Origin: DASSNU01 sp035701265
Lineage (GTDB): Bacteria; Gemmatimonadota; Gemmatimonadetes; Gemmatimonadales; Gemmatimonadaceae
Direction: 5' to 3'
Assembly (NCBI GenBank): GCA_035701265.1
Contig: DASSNU010000007.1
Coordinates: 1-64,000 of the forward strand
Length of the DNA: 64,000 nucleotides
Part shown: one piece after another, positions 41,266-50,483 of the stretch
Position numbering within the stretch: position 1 is the first letter of the stretch
Layout of the letters: every line of letters begins with the position of its first letter
The notes under the pieces: generated by a model
The model's database searches: none
What the model was told of the DNA's origin: nothing
The model's input: only the letters and a program-made list of their open reading frames with translations
Program-made: the position numbers and the translations under genes

Positions 41266-42225
41266 ATGACGTCCGCGTCCCCTCCCCACCAGGCTTCGCT
41301 CGCCGCGCTGGCGGAGCAACTCGACCCTGATCGCATTCGCCGCGACGAGCCGCTGGCCCCGTACACCACGTTTCGCATCGGTGGGCCAGCCGATCTCTTC
41401 TACGAGCCGCGGAGCGCGGACGAGTTGGCACACGCGATCACCGCTGCGCGCACACTCGGTGTGCCCGTGTTCGTGCTCGGACTGGGTGCCAACATCCTCA
41501 TCGGCGACAGAGGCTTCCGCGGGCTCGTCGTTCGCAATCGGGCGGCACACGTCGAATGGCATGACGACGGGCGGCTCGTTGTGGAGAGCGGAGCGGTGAT
41601 GGCGGATCTCATCCCCGACGCGGTGCGCAGAGGCTGGTCCGGGCTCGAGCACTACGTCGGCATTCCGAGCACGGTGGGCGGCGCGGTGTGGCAGAATCTG
41701 CATTTTCTGTCCCCCGCGCCCGAGCGCGAGCGCACGATGTTCATCGCCGAGGTCTTTCGAGACTGCGAGATCCTCACCGAAGAGGGCGCGCGCACGGTCG
41801 TGGGACGCGAGTACATGCGCTTCGGCTACGACGACAGCATTCTGCACCACCGCGATGACGTGGCGCTCGCCGTCACCTTCCAGCTCGATCGTGGCGATCC
41901 GGAGGTGATGCAGCGCATCCTGCAGGAGAACCTGAGCTGGCGAGGAGCGCGCCACCCGTGGCTCGCCTACCATCCGAGCGCGGGGTCCATCTTCAAGAAG
42001 ATCGAGGGTATTGGCGCCGGTCGTCTGGTAGACCAGGCGGGGTTGAAGGGATTCCGCGTGGGCGACGCGCAGATCTCGTACATCCATGCCAACATCATGG
42101 TGAATCTGGGGCACGCCACCGCGCACGATGTGCGCACGCTCATCGCGCATGCCCAGCACGAGGTGGAGCGCAGGTTCGGCCACCATCTCGAGCCGGAAAT
42201 CCAGTTCGTCGGCCAGTTCGCATGA
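41266..42225 (+). CDS. murB: UDP-N-acetylenolpyruvoylglucosamine reductase
   Basis: 319 residues. It reduces UDP-GlcNAc-enolpyruvate to UDP-MurNAc with NADPH via FAD in peptidoglycan synthesis. FAD-domain landmarks are TTFRIGGPADLF, VLGLGANILIGDRGF and GLEHYVGIPSTVGGAVWQN. The catalytic Ser region is PSAGSIFKK, and the end has GEAQ-type VGDAQISYIHANIMVN. The missing tyrosine loop suggests type II. It reads GIPSTVGG where GIPGTVGG is usual. ATG 41266. It probably starts a new transcript after the his terminator. Confidence 0.93.
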   Translation: MTSASPPHQASLAALAEQLDPDRIRRDEPLAPYTTFRIGGPADLFYEPRSADELAHAITAARTLGVPVFVLGLGANILIGDRGFRGLVVRNRAAHVEWHDDGRLVVESGAVMADLIPDAVRRGWSGLEHYVGIPSTVGGAVWQNLHFLSPAPERERTMFIAEVFRDCEILTEEGARTVVGREYMRFGYDDSILHHRDDVALAVTFQLDRGDPEVMQRILQENLSWRGARHPWLAYHPSAGSIFKKIEGIGAGRLVDQAGLKGFRVGDAQISYIHANIMVNLGHATAHDVRTLIAHAQHEVERRFGHHLEPEIQFVGQFA

Positions 42226-42343
42226 ACGCCACCCGCCCGGCCACGCGCGCGCCATTCACGCTACCGCACGCCCCCGCAATGCGCGAAGTACACCTGGCGC
42301 CGGCGGCGAGCGGAGTCCCGCACGCTGGTCACGCGTCCGGCAA

Positions 42344-43792
42344 ATGAGTTGGAGACGCCTGCTCGCCCTCATCGCGGGCCCGGTCGTCTTCGTCCTCCTC
42401 GCCCACCTCGCCCCCGCCACCCTTCCAGACGCCGCAGCCCGGGTACTCGGCGTGGCCGGCTGGATGGCCGTCTGGTGGCTGGCCGAGCCCGTCCCCCTTG
42501 GCGCTACCTCCCTGCTCCCGCTCGCGTTGTTCCCCGTGCTCGGCGTCACCTCGGCGGCCGACGCGGCAGCGCCGTACGCGAACGAGCTCGTATTCCTGTT
42601 CCTCGCGGGGTTTCTGCTCGCCGCTGCGCTCCGCTGCTGGAATGCGCACTCCCGCATTGCGTATGCGCTCATCGCCTTCATCGGCACCGGCGAACGGCGC
42701 GTGGTGCTCGGTGTCATGGTCGCGACGGCGTTCATCTCGATGTGGATCTCGAACACCGCCACCGCGGCGATGATGTATCCCATCGTGATTGCCATCGCCG
42801 AGCTGGCCTCCGATGGCGAAGGATCTGCGAACCTGCGCACGTCGCTCATCCTCGGGATGGCGTTCGCCGCATCCATCGGCGGAATCGCCACGCTGATCGG
42901 CACCCCGCCGAACCTCATCTTCGCGGGGGCCGCGGAGCAGTTGCTCGGCCGCCCGGTCGGCTTCGTTCCGTTTCTGCTCATCGGGCTTCCGATCGCACTC
43001 ATCCTGCTCCCTGTCGCCTGGTTCCTCCTCGTCTTCGTCCTCTTCCCGAGCCGTGTGTCGTTCGGCAGCGAAGCAGCACGGGAGATGGCGGAGCGACGTC
43101 GCGCGCTCGGCCCACTCCGTGGAGGGGAGCGGACGACAGTCATCGTCTTCGCGCTCACCGCGCTCGCGTGGCTCGTGCGGGAGCCCAAGCGCTTCGGGAC
43201 CTTCACCATGCCGGGAATCGCGTCATTCGCGCCGCACGTCACCGACGCCTCGATCGGCATCCTGAGCGCGGTGGTGCTCTTCGTCCTTGCCGGCAGAAGC
43301 CAGGACGGCACGCGCCGTCCGCTGCTCTCGTGGGCCGAGGCGCGGGAGATCCCGTGGGAAGTGCTGCTCCTCTTCGGTGGCGGGCTCTCGCTTGCGGCGG
43401 CTATGGAGAGCTCCGGCCTGGCGACCTGGCTCGGAGCGGCCATGGCCGGGCTCCGCGCGTACCCGGTGTGGGTAGTCTATCTCGGGTTGGCCGCTCTGGT
43501 CGTGCTGCTGAGCGAGCTCGCATCGAACACGGCCACGGCGTCCATGATAATGCCGATCGCCGTCTCCCTCGCCCATGCGATCGGGCGCCCGCCACTCACG
43601 CTCATGTTGATCGCCGCCCTTGCCGCGTCGGGCGGCTTTGCCCTGCCCGTCGCTACACCGCCCAATACCATCGCGTTCGCGTCGGGACACGTTTCCGCGC
43701 GGCAGATGGCGCGCGCGGGGCTTCTCCTCGACGTCGTCACCATCGGCCTGGTAGTGGTGGCGGCGATGACCATCGCGCACGTCGTCCTCTGA
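42344..43792 (+). CDS. DASS/SLC13-type Na+-coupled anion transporter
   Basis: 482 residues with about 11-12 hydrophobic helices. The two SNT motifs that hold the substrate carboxylate and Na+ are present as SNTATAAMMYPI and SNTATASMIMPI. GTPPNLIF and the second-repeat counterpart TPPNTIAF are also seen. The family imports C4-dicarboxylates, citrate or sulfate; the substrate cannot be assigned. ATG 42344 gives the usual N-terminus. It follows murB by 118 bp on the same strand and may have its own promoter. Confidence 0.88.
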   Translation: MSWRRLLALIAGPVVFVLLAHLAPATLPDAAARVLGVAGWMAVWWLAEPVPLGATSLLPLALFPVLGVTSAADAAAPYANELVFLFLAGFLLAAALRCWNAHSRIAYALIAFIGTGERRVVLGVMVATAFISMWISNTATAAMMYPIVIAIAELASDGEGSANLRTSLILGMAFAASIGGIATLIGTPPNLIFAGAAEQLLGRPVGFVPFLLIGLPIALILLPVAWFLLVFVLFPSRVSFGSEAAREMAERRRALGPLRGGERTTVIVFALTALAWLVREPKRFGTFTMPGIASFAPHVTDASIGILSAVVLFVLAGRSQDGTRRPLLSWAEAREIPWEVLLLFGGGLSLAAAMESSGLATWLGAAMAGLRAYPVWVVYLGLAALVVLLSELASNTATASMIMPIAVSLAHAIGRPPLTLMLIAALAASGGFALPVATPPNTIAFASGHVSARQMARAGLLLDVVTIGLVVVAAMTIAHVVL

Positions 43793-43846
43793 CACACCCG
43801 GCGGGCACCCCGGCCCGGTCGCCCTGCCGTGCCCCCCCACCCCGTG

Positions 43847-44212
43847 TCAGGATCCCGCGCGGCGGGCGTCCTCCACCCAGCGGCGCCAGTCATCCTCGCA
43901 CGCGCCCACCGTGAGCTGCTGCCCGTTCCGCACCAGCGGCATGCGGAGCAGCAGAGGCTCCTCCACCAGCCAGTCGAGCCACCGCTCCTCCGAATGGCGT
44001 GCCGCGTGCAAGCCAAGCTCCCGGAAGCGCCGGCTCTCGCGGTCGATCAACCGCTCCACTCCGAACCGCTGCACGAACCGTCGCAGCTCGCCCGGCGCTG
44101 CGCTCCGCACAGTGAGGTCCACGAAATGTGCGCGGATGCGACGCTCGGCAAAGAACCGGAGCGCGTGCCGCGTCTCGGCGCTCTTCTTGACGCCAAAGAT
44201 CTGGACTTCCAT
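43847..44212 (-). CDS. ArsC/Spx-like thioredoxin-fold protein lacking the catalytic cysteine
   Basis: 121 residues. The fold follows ArsC-family proteins (VQIFGVKKSAETRHALRFF, AHFVDLTVRSAAPGELRRFV, MPLVRNGQQLTVG). The usual Cys after the first strand (GxxxC) is Ser here, and no other Cys compensates. Arsenate reduction is therefore excluded; an Spx-like binding or a YffB-like role is possible. ATG 44212 is close to the divergent YheT-like gene (40 bp). Confidence 0.75.
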   Translation of the reverse strand: MEVQIFGVKKSAETRHALRFFAERRIRAHFVDLTVRSAAPGELRRFVQRFGVERLIDRESRRFRELGLHAARHSEERWLDWLVEEPLLLRMPLVRNGQQLTVGACEDDWRRWVEDARRAGS

Positions 44213-44252
44213 TCCCACAATCTGCGCGCGTTCCGCGTAAGTTGCACTCTCC

Positions 44253-45344
44253 ATGCGTCGGAACGGATCGGATCCCCTGCACACTCGACAGCCCTCTCAG
44301 GGGCGTCGCCACTCTGCCGGCTATCGGCCGGCGTGGTGGATCCCTGGACGCCATGCGCAGACACTCTGGGGCAAGCTGTGCCGCCACACCCCTCGGCTTC
44401 CGGCCACACGTACCGAGCGATGGCGGACCCCCGATGGCGACATGCTCCGCATGGAGCGGCTGCCACCCGCCACCGAGCGTGCCCCCAGGCTGCTGATCCT
44501 GCACGGGCTGGAGGGGTCGGCTCGCTCGCACTACGCGCGCGGCCTGATGTGGCATGCTCATGCGCGCGGATGGGGCGCGGACGTTCTCACCTTCCGCTCC
44601 TGCGGGGGAGAGATGAACGAGCTTCCGCGCTCCTACCACGCCGGAGAAACGGGGGATCTCGCGTTGACCGTCGAGCGGCTGGCTCGCGAGAGCGACGCAC
44701 CACTCCTTCTGGCCGGCATCTCCCTTGGCGGCAACGTGCTCCTCAAGTGGCTTGGCGAGCAGGGCGCCCGCGTTCCGGCCGTCGTACGCGGCGCCGCGAC
44801 CGTGTCCGTCCCTTACGACCTGGCCCGTTCGGCGCGGTACATCCAGCACGGCTTTGCACGCGTGTATCAGGCCCACTTTCTGCGGTCGCTTCGAGCGAAG
44901 GCGCGCCTCAAGGAGGCTGCCTTCCCAGGGCGTGTGCCATCCGCAGCCCGCGCGCAGCGCGCACGGACGCTGTACGATTTCGATGACTGTTTCACGGCGC
45001 CGCTCCACGGCTTCGCGGATGCGGACGAATACTATGCCCGGTCCAGCTCGCTCCAATTCCTCGGAGCCATTGCCGTCCCCACGCTGCTCCTCAGTGCGCG
45101 CGACGACCCGTTTCTCCCGCCGGAGGCACTGCGCGACGTACAGGCCGTCGTGCAGTCCAACACCGCCGTCACGCTGGAGATCGTGGAGCGCGGCGGACAT
45201 GTGGGCTTCGTGGGGGGACGGTGGCCATGGCGCGCCACGTACTACGCCGAGTCGCGGGTACTCGACTTCCTCGACACGCTGACCTACGATTCCCCCATCT
45301 CACCATCGAGCATCGTTGCAGTCACACGCGGAGGAACGACATGA
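44253..45344 (+). CDS. YheT-family alpha/beta hydrolase
   Basis: 363 residues. It matches the YheT/ABHD3 group: AWWIPGRHAQTLWG at the N-terminus, LILHGLEGSARSHYARGL, FRSCGGEMNELPRSYHAG, the nucleophile Ser in AGISLGGNVLLKW, an acid in SARDDPFLP and the catalytic His in GGHVGFVGG. The substrate is unknown, probably an ester. The stop overlaps the next gene's start (ATGA), although that gene also has its own strong ribosome-binding site inside this one. Confidence 0.85.
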   Translation: MRRNGSDPLHTRQPSQGRRHSAGYRPAWWIPGRHAQTLWGKLCRHTPRLPATRTERWRTPDGDMLRMERLPPATERAPRLLILHGLEGSARSHYARGLMWHAHARGWGADVLTFRSCGGEMNELPRSYHAGETGDLALTVERLARESDAPLLLAGISLGGNVLLKWLGEQGARVPAVVRGAATVSVPYDLARSARYIQHGFARVYQAHFLRSLRAKARLKEAAFPGRVPSAARAQRARTLYDFDDCFTAPLHGFADADEYYARSSSLQFLGAIAVPTLLLSARDDPFLPPEALRDVQAVVQSNTAVTLEIVERGGHVGFVGGRWPWRATYYAESRVLDFLDTLTYDSPISPSSIVAVTRGGTT

Positions 45345-46246
45345 CGGACCGCTCGCTGCACATACGACCCACGTGGATGCTTGGCGCCGTGCTCTGCGCC
45401 GCCACACTCGCGATCCCCGGCTGCAGCACGCGCTCGGCCGAATCGGCTCAGGATGCGGACGACGCACCGGCCGTAGCGGTCGCCGATACCTCGCTCCCCG
45501 CGAGCGGTGATTCAGCCATGGCTCGCCTCGAGGCCTCACCGCGCCACGGCGAGTGGGTGATGGTTCCCGCGGGAAATGGCGACAGCGTGCGGAGCTGGGT
45601 CGTCTATCCCGAGCGAAAGGACAAGGCGCCGGTGGTCGTGGTAATCCACGAGATCTTCGGCCTGAGCCCGTGGATTCGCGCGGTGGCTGATCAGTTCGCC
45701 GCAGAGGGATTCATTGCGATCGCCCCCGATCTGCTCACGGAGGAGAACATCCCCGGTGCACCGGAAAACCCGGACCCGGATGCGGCACGGGCAGCGATCC
45801 GCAATCTGCAGCGAGATGATGTGAATCGGTGGATCGACGCCGCGGCACATTACGCCATGCAACTGCCCGCCGCACGCCAGAGCTACGGCGTCGTGGGCTT
45901 CTGCTGGGGCGGCTCGACATCCTTCGCGTACAGCACCCACGCGGCGCAACTGGGGGCGGCCGTGGTCTACTACGGCACCCCCCCGGATTCCGCGCAGATG
46001 GCGAACATCCACGCACCGGTGCTCGGCTTCTACGGCGAGCGCGACGCACGCGTCTCGTCCACCGTGCCGCACACGGATTCGCTCATGCATGCGTTGGGGA
46101 AGCCGTACCAGTACAGCATCTTCCCCGGCGCTGGACACGGATTCCTCCGCGCACAGTCGGGGCAGGAGGGAGCCAACGCGGCAGCCACCCGGGCGGCGTG
46201 GCCACGCACGGTGTCCTTCTTCCAACAGCACCTGGCCAACCAGTAG
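45341..46246 (+). CDS. Dienelactone-hydrolase-family lipoprotein
   Basis: 301 residues. The lipobox LAIPGC gives lipidated Cys28, and an acidic Ala/Asp linker runs to about 55. The DLH domain has IHEIFGLSPWIRAVAD, the nucleophile Cys in GFCWGG, the acid in YGERDARV and the His in GAGHGFLR. All triad residues are intact, with Cys as nucleophile as in classical dienelactone hydrolase, but secretion as a lipoprotein suggests another ester substrate. ATG 45341 has GGAGG eight bases upstream. Confidence 0.88.
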   Translation: MTDRSLHIRPTWMLGAVLCAATLAIPGCSTRSAESAQDADDAPAVAVADTSLPASGDSAMARLEASPRHGEWVMVPAGNGDSVRSWVVYPERKDKAPVVVVIHEIFGLSPWIRAVADQFAAEGFIAIAPDLLTEENIPGAPENPDPDAARAAIRNLQRDDVNRWIDAAAHYAMQLPAARQSYGVVGFCWGGSTSFAYSTHAAQLGAAVVYYGTPPDSAQMANIHAPVLGFYGERDARVSSTVPHTDSLMHALGKPYQYSIFPGAGHGFLRAQSGQEGANAAATRAAWPRTVSFFQQHLANQ

Positions 46247-46252
46247 CCGGGA

Positions 46253-46786
46253 ATGCAGGGCGTTTTTCTCGCCTGCCTGATTGCCGGCCTGCTGGTCGGC
46301 GTGCGCAGCATGCTCGTGGGTATCGATCGCCGGGAGCGGCGGCGACGGTGGAGCGCGTACCTCAACCTGCCGACCTTCGCAGCGTTCGCCACAGTGTTGG
46401 GGGCGAGTGGCTATCTCTTCACGCGCTTTACCGTGCTTGGCATCGCCGCCGTGATCCCCGCGGCCCTTGCACTCGCCGCCGCCGCCGCCGCGGCGAGCAT
46501 GCTGCTCATTGCCGGCTGGGCCGTACCCAGCGCTGCGCGTTCGCCGCCGGATGACCGGTACGCATTGCAGGGGCACTTCGGCACCGTGACGAAGACCATT
46601 CCGGAGGGAGGCTCGGGAGAGATCACGTACGAGCTTCTCTCCGAGCGGCGGACCGTGCCGGCGCGCAGCCTGGATGGCAGCGCCGTAGGGAAGGGGACGG
46701 AGGTGGTCATCGAGCGGATCGAGGATGACGTGGCCTACGTCGAACTCTGGGCCACCATCGAGCGACACCTCCAGCTCCCTACGTGA
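46253..46786 (+). CDS. NfeD-like membrane protein
   Basis: 177 residues. Two or three transmembrane segments (FLACLIAGLLVGVRSM; FAAFATVLGASGYLF; an Ala-rich helix about 65-92) precede a C-terminal OB-fold-like domain (GHFGTVTKTIPEGGSGEITYEL..., ending VYVELW-like). This layout is that of short NfeD proteins, which pair with flotillin-like proteins; no flotillin gene is nearby. ATG 46253 is 6 nt after the DLH gene, so they are probably co-transcribed. Confidence 0.7.
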   Translation: MQGVFLACLIAGLLVGVRSMLVGIDRRERRRRWSAYLNLPTFAAFATVLGASGYLFTRFTVLGIAAVIPAALALAAAAAAASMLLIAGWAVPSAARSPPDDRYALQGHFGTVTKTIPEGGSGEITYELLSERRTVPARSLDGSAVGKGTEVVIERIEDDVAYVELWATIERHLQLPT

Positions 46787-46875
46787 GCCATCGCCCGTGC
46801 GTCTTCCGCTGCACGGGTTGACGGGTGTCGTTCTTGCACGACCGTCGTGCGTGGCTCACCGTCGGGAGGAACGCG

Positions 46876-47148
46876 ATGTCTGACGCGGTGTGGTTCATCG
46901 TCATCTTCGTGGGGTTCTTTCTCCTGCGCTTGGTCATTGCCACGATGGTCTTCTACTGGATGCTCCCCGCCGGAGACCGCTGCCCCAACTGCGACGCCGT
47001 CACCCTGCACGTGCAGTCCAAGGCATGGAATCGGCTCATGCCCTGGTTCCGTACGAGCTGGTGCTATCGCTGCAATTGGGAGGGGTTTCTCCGGTACGGC
47101 CCGTTGACCAGGGAGACGCCGGCGCGCGAGCTCACCAAGCAGCCGTAG
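46876..47148 (+). CDS. Small membrane protein with zinc-ribbon-like CxxC pairs
   Basis: 90 residues. One N-terminal TM helix (FIVIFVGFFLLRLVIATMVFYWML) precedes a soluble part with two Cys pairs, CPNC (about 35-38) and CYRC, typical of a rubredoxin- or zinc-ribbon-like knuckle. The soluble tail probably faces the cytoplasm. Function unknown. ATG 46876 has GGGAGGAA upstream. It lies 90 bp before mnmG on the same strand. Confidence 0.72.
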   Translation: MSDAVWFIVIFVGFFLLRLVIATMVFYWMLPAGDRCPNCDAVTLHVQSKAWNRLMPWFRTSWCYRCNWEGFLRYGPLTRETPARELTKQP

Positions 47149-47237
47149 CACCGCCGCGCGGCATGCCAGACGCGAGAGAGCACGGCTCACTCGACCGGAA
47201 CGCGCTATCGCCGCGTGTGTCTACTTAACTTCCCCGG

Positions 47238-49181
47238 ATGCCGATAGACACCACCCGGCAACGAAATCCGGACACCGAGCTGGACGTCGATGTCCTCGTG
47301 ATCGGTGCAGGGCACGCGGGCACCGAGGCAGCCGTGGCGGCAGCACGCCTCGGCGCGTCCGTCGCGCTCGTCACGAGCGCGCTCGAGACCATCGGCCAGA
47401 TGTCGTGCAACCCCGCCATCGGCGGAGTGGCGAAGGGCACCGTTGCACGCGAGGTGGACGCGTTCGGCGGGCTGATGGGACGGGCGGCGGATCTGGCCAT
47501 GATCCAGTTCCGGATGCTCAACCGCAGCAAGGGCCCCGCGGTGTGGGCGCCCCGCGCACAGTGCGATCGGGGCCTGTACCGCCGCGCGGTCCGCTCACTC
47601 CTGGAGGAGCATCGCGGCCTGCACACCGTGCAAGGCACCGTCGCGCGCCTTCTGCTCGACAGCGATGGGGGAAGCGTGCGCGGAGTCGAGACCGTCGAAG
47701 GACGACGCTTCGGCGCCTCGGCGGTGATCATCACCACCGGCACGTTCCTGCGCGGGCGAATTCACGTCGGCACCACCACGCGCATCTCCGGAGGCCGCGC
47801 CGGCGAAGCGGCAGCGGTGGATCTCGCGGAGCAGATGGAGCAGCTCGGTCTCACCGTCGCACGCTTCAAGACCGGAACGCCACCGCGCATCGATGGACGC
47901 TCGGTGGACTTTGCGCGCCTCGCGGTTCAGGAAAGCGAAGTCGAGCAATTCGACTACTCCTGGTCGCACTACTGGCCCACGCCGCGCGTGCACGACGGGC
48001 GCACACGCCATCCGCAGCAGCTCCCATGCTGGATCACGCATACGGACGCCGAGCTCAAGCGGATCATTCAGGATCACCTCGGCGAGTCGGCCATGTACGG
48101 TGGTGCGATCGCCGGCCGAGGGCCACGCTACTGCCCGTCGGTGGAAGACAAGATCGTTCGTTTTCCTGACGTCGAGCGCCACCAGGTTTTCCTGGAGCCG
48201 GAAGGGCACGACACGACCGAGTTGTACGTGAACGGACTGTCCACGTCGCTCCCCGCGCCAGTACAGTTGGAGTTCCTGCGCACCGTCCCCGGGCTCGAGC
48301 AGGTACGCATGACGCGCCCGGGTTACGCCATCGAGTACGACTACTATCCGCCCACGCAGCTCGATGCGACGCTCCAGCTCAAGGCACTCCGCGGCGTCTA
48401 TCTCGCCGGGCAGATCAATGGCACGACCGGATACGAGGAAGCTGCCGGACAAGGGGTCATCGCCGGCATCAACGCCGCGCTTGCCGTACAGGGCCGCCCT
48501 TCGCTGGTGCTCGGACGAGAGACGTCGTACATCGCCGTCCTGATCGACGATCTGGTGACACGTGGTGTGGACGAGCCGTACCGCCTCTTCACCTCGCGCT
48601 CCGAGTTCCGCCTCACCGTGCGTCAGGACAATGCCCTCCGCCGGCTCGGTACCATTGCCGCGGAGCTCGGGATGCTCAAGCCGGACGAGGAATGCCGATT
48701 GCAGCAGCGCATCCAGGAGGAGGAGGATGCGCTGCGATTGGCATCGTCCACCACAGCGGCTCCCACGGATGTCGCGTCGCTGCTCGCGGACGCCGGGAGT
48801 ACGCCGATCCCGCACGGGGTCCGGATCGCCGAGCTCGCCAGACGACAGGGGGTCACCCTGGATCGGCTATTCGATGCGTGTGGGGTGGACATCACGCTTT
48901 CTCGGGATGCGCTGACCACGGTGGATCTCGAGTTGAAGTATGCCGGCTACTTCGAGCGGGAGCGTGTTCAGGCGGAGCGGCTGCGGGCACTGGGAGCCAT
49001 CCCCTTGCCGGCCGGTCTGGTGTACGAAAGCATGCGCGCACTCTCGATGGAGGCGCGCCAGAAGCTCGCGGCCATCCGGCCCGCCACGCTCGCGCAGGCG
49101 ACGAGGATCCCCGGAGTGAGCCCGAGCGACATCCAGAATCTCGTGCTGGAGCTGGAGCGGTTCCGCGCACACAGCGCGTAG
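47238..49181 (+). CDS. mnmG: tRNA uridine-5-carboxymethylaminomethyl modification enzyme MnmG (GidA)
   Basis: 647 residues. The N-terminal FAD loop is VIGAGHAGTEAAVAAARLG, followed by QMSCNPAIGGVAKG and the signatures GPAVWAPRAQCDR and FKTGTPPRIDG. The second family signature lies at YEEAAGQGVIAGINAAL, and the C-terminal helical MnmE/tRNA-binding domain ends GVSPSDIQNLVLELER. With MnmE it modifies wobble U34. Genes of this family are often next to parAB near the replication origin, as here, but rsmG (gidB) is not beside it. Confidence 0.97.
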   Translation: MPIDTTRQRNPDTELDVDVLVIGAGHAGTEAAVAAARLGASVALVTSALETIGQMSCNPAIGGVAKGTVAREVDAFGGLMGRAADLAMIQFRMLNRSKGPAVWAPRAQCDRGLYRRAVRSLLEEHRGLHTVQGTVARLLLDSDGGSVRGVETVEGRRFGASAVIITTGTFLRGRIHVGTTTRISGGRAGEAAAVDLAEQMEQLGLTVARFKTGTPPRIDGRSVDFARLAVQESEVEQFDYSWSHYWPTPRVHDGRTRHPQQLPCWITHTDAELKRIIQDHLGESAMYGGAIAGRGPRYCPSVEDKIVRFPDVERHQVFLEPEGHDTTELYVNGLSTSLPAPVQLEFLRTVPGLEQVRMTRPGYAIEYDYYPPTQLDATLQLKALRGVYLAGQINGTTGYEEAAGQGVIAGINAALAVQGRPSLVLGRETSYIAVLIDDLVTRGVDEPYRLFTSRSEFRLTVRQDNALRRLGTIAAELGMLKPDEECRLQQRIQEEEDALRLASSTTAAPTDVASLLADAGSTPIPHGVRIAELARRQGVTLDRLFDACGVDITLSRDALTTVDLELKYAGYFERERVQAERLRALGAIPLPAGLVYESMRALSMEARQKLAAIRPATLAQATRIPGVSPSDIQNLVLELERFRAHSA

Positions 49182-49258
49182 ATAATTACCAGTTCGCTAC
49201 TAATTGACGACTGGAGCGCAGCCCATCGCACGCCGGCTGCCTCCAGCGGGAGGCCACC

Positions 49259-49984
49259 ATGCGTTCCGTGATTCTCGCCGCGTCCGTCCTGTTCATCACT
49301 CAGCCCGCACTGGCGCAGCAAGCTGCCACCTCCGCGGCAGTGCCGAGGCAGCAGCCATCGACCATCAGCGTGAGCGCGGAAGGGGAGAGTGCCGGGCGAC
49401 CGGACCGGGTTCGCATCGCGCTCTCTGTACAGACTACGGCCACCGCTGCGGCTCAGGCGTCGGCGAGCAATGCGCGTGTCCAGCGTGCGGTGCTCGACAC
49501 TCTCAAGGCCCTTGGGATCGCCGCCAATCAGATCCGTACAACTGATTACGCGCTCGTTCCTGAGTACGCCCAGAATCGGAACGGATCGGCGGAGCCGCCA
49601 CGCATTACCGGCTACACGGCGACGAACACCGTCCAGGTAGAGCTCGCCAAGGCGGAGCTCGTTGGAAGCGTGATCGACGCCGCCATTGCCAAGGGAGCGA
49701 ATGGCGTCAATTCGCTGCAGTTCTACATCTCGAACGTCGACGAGCTTCGACGTGCTGCCCTCGACAGTGCCGTGAACCGAGCCCGCGGTGACGCGGAAGT
49801 GATCGCGCGCGCGGCAGGAGGGCACCTTGGCAGGCTGCTGCGCATGACCACCGCCCCGATCGTACGCCCGTACCCCGTACCAATGCGTGCTCAGGCCTTG
49901 GCTGTCGCGACGCCCATCGAACCCGGTGAGCAGTCCGTGTCCGCCACCGTCAACGCCGCATGGGAGTTCGTGCCCGACAGGTGA
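49259..49984 (+). CDS. SIMPL-domain (DUF541) secreted protein
   Basis: 241 residues. A signal peptide ends at ALAQQ (residues 1-20, FITQPALAQ). The SIMPL fold follows, with ISVSAEGESAGRPDRVRIAL, IRTTDYALVPEY, YTATNTVQVEL and LDSAVNRARGDAEVIARA. Bacterial members (such as E. coli YggE) are periplasmic and linked to oxidative stress, with no known catalysis. ATG 49259 has GGGAGG six bases upstream. It lies between mnmG and the partition locus and is probably on its own transcript. Confidence 0.88.
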   Translation: MRSVILAASVLFITQPALAQQAATSAAVPRQQPSTISVSAEGESAGRPDRVRIALSVQTTATAAAQASASNARVQRAVLDTLKALGIAANQIRTTDYALVPEYAQNRNGSAEPPRITGYTATNTVQVELAKAELVGSVIDAAIAKGANGVNSLQFYISNVDELRRAALDSAVNRARGDAEVIARAAGGHLGRLLRMTTAPIVRPYPVPMRAQALAVATPIEPGEQSVSATVNAAWEFVPDR

Positions 49985-50056
49985 GCTCGCGCCGCGGTTT
50001 CTCGGTCGCCGTCGCGTTGCTCCATTCGCTCGAGCTCGGCGTGGCGGCATACGAGC

Positions 50057-50084
50057 ACGCTAGCGAATCGACGCTAGCAAATCG
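50057..50084. repeat. 14-bp direct repeat
   Basis: ACGCTAGCGAATCG (50057-50070) is followed directly by ACGCTAGCAAATCG (50071-50084); one mismatch. Confidence 0.7.
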
Positions 50085-50204
50085 ACGCCGGGGCGTCCGA
50101 GCAATGGCCGGCTGCAATTCCGCTGGATTTCCCACTAATGACGCCTAAATGTCTTTATTGTGTCGCTATAGAGGTGTTATATGCTTGGCAGAAACATGAA
50201 AGAA

Positions 50205-50220
50205 TGGTTCACGTGGGACG
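50205..50220. other. Degenerate parS-like site
   Basis: TGGTTCACGTGGGACG keeps the central TTCACGTG of the consensus TGTTNCACGTGAAACA but differs at several outer positions. Weakest of three. Confidence 0.4.
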
Positions 50221-50304
50221 ATGCTCTGGAGTATGCCTCATGTACCTGATGAGGTGGTTATTCCCAAGCTGTGCGGCGGTAGCCCCGTAGATAGGATTCT
50301 CCAA

Positions 50305-50320
50305 CGTTCCACGTGAAACT
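50305..50320. other. parS-like site
   Basis: CGTTCCACGTGAAACT matches parS (TGTTNCACGTGAAACA) at all inner positions and differs only at the first and last bases. It lies about 440 bp upstream of parA. Confidence 0.75.
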
Positions 50321-50345
50321 GGGCAGGACTCGGCCATGGGGGCTA

Positions 50346-50410
50346 GCTCCTGCGGTCAGCTCTTGCGGTCAGCTCCTGCGGTCAGTTCTCACAGTCAGGT
50401 CCTACAGTCA
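50346..50410. repeat. 13-bp tandem repeat between parS sites
   Basis: Five consecutive 13-bp units (GCTCCTGCGGTCA, GCTCTTGCGGTCA, GCTCCTGCGGTCA, GTTCTCACAGTCA, GGTCCTACAGTCA) and the start of a sixth. The first three are nearly identical and the last two have drifted. Confidence 0.85.
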
Positions 50411-50483
50411 GGTCTCGCCGCGGGCTCCCGCCTTCATGTCCCGCAGGATGGCTTGACGGCCGGCTCCGCGCGATCACAGGCAA

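Noticed and set aside
50346..50410. 13-bp repeats as an origin unwinding element like E. coli 13-mers
   Set aside because: The units are GC-rich and no DnaA boxes lie nearby; unwinding is not supported.
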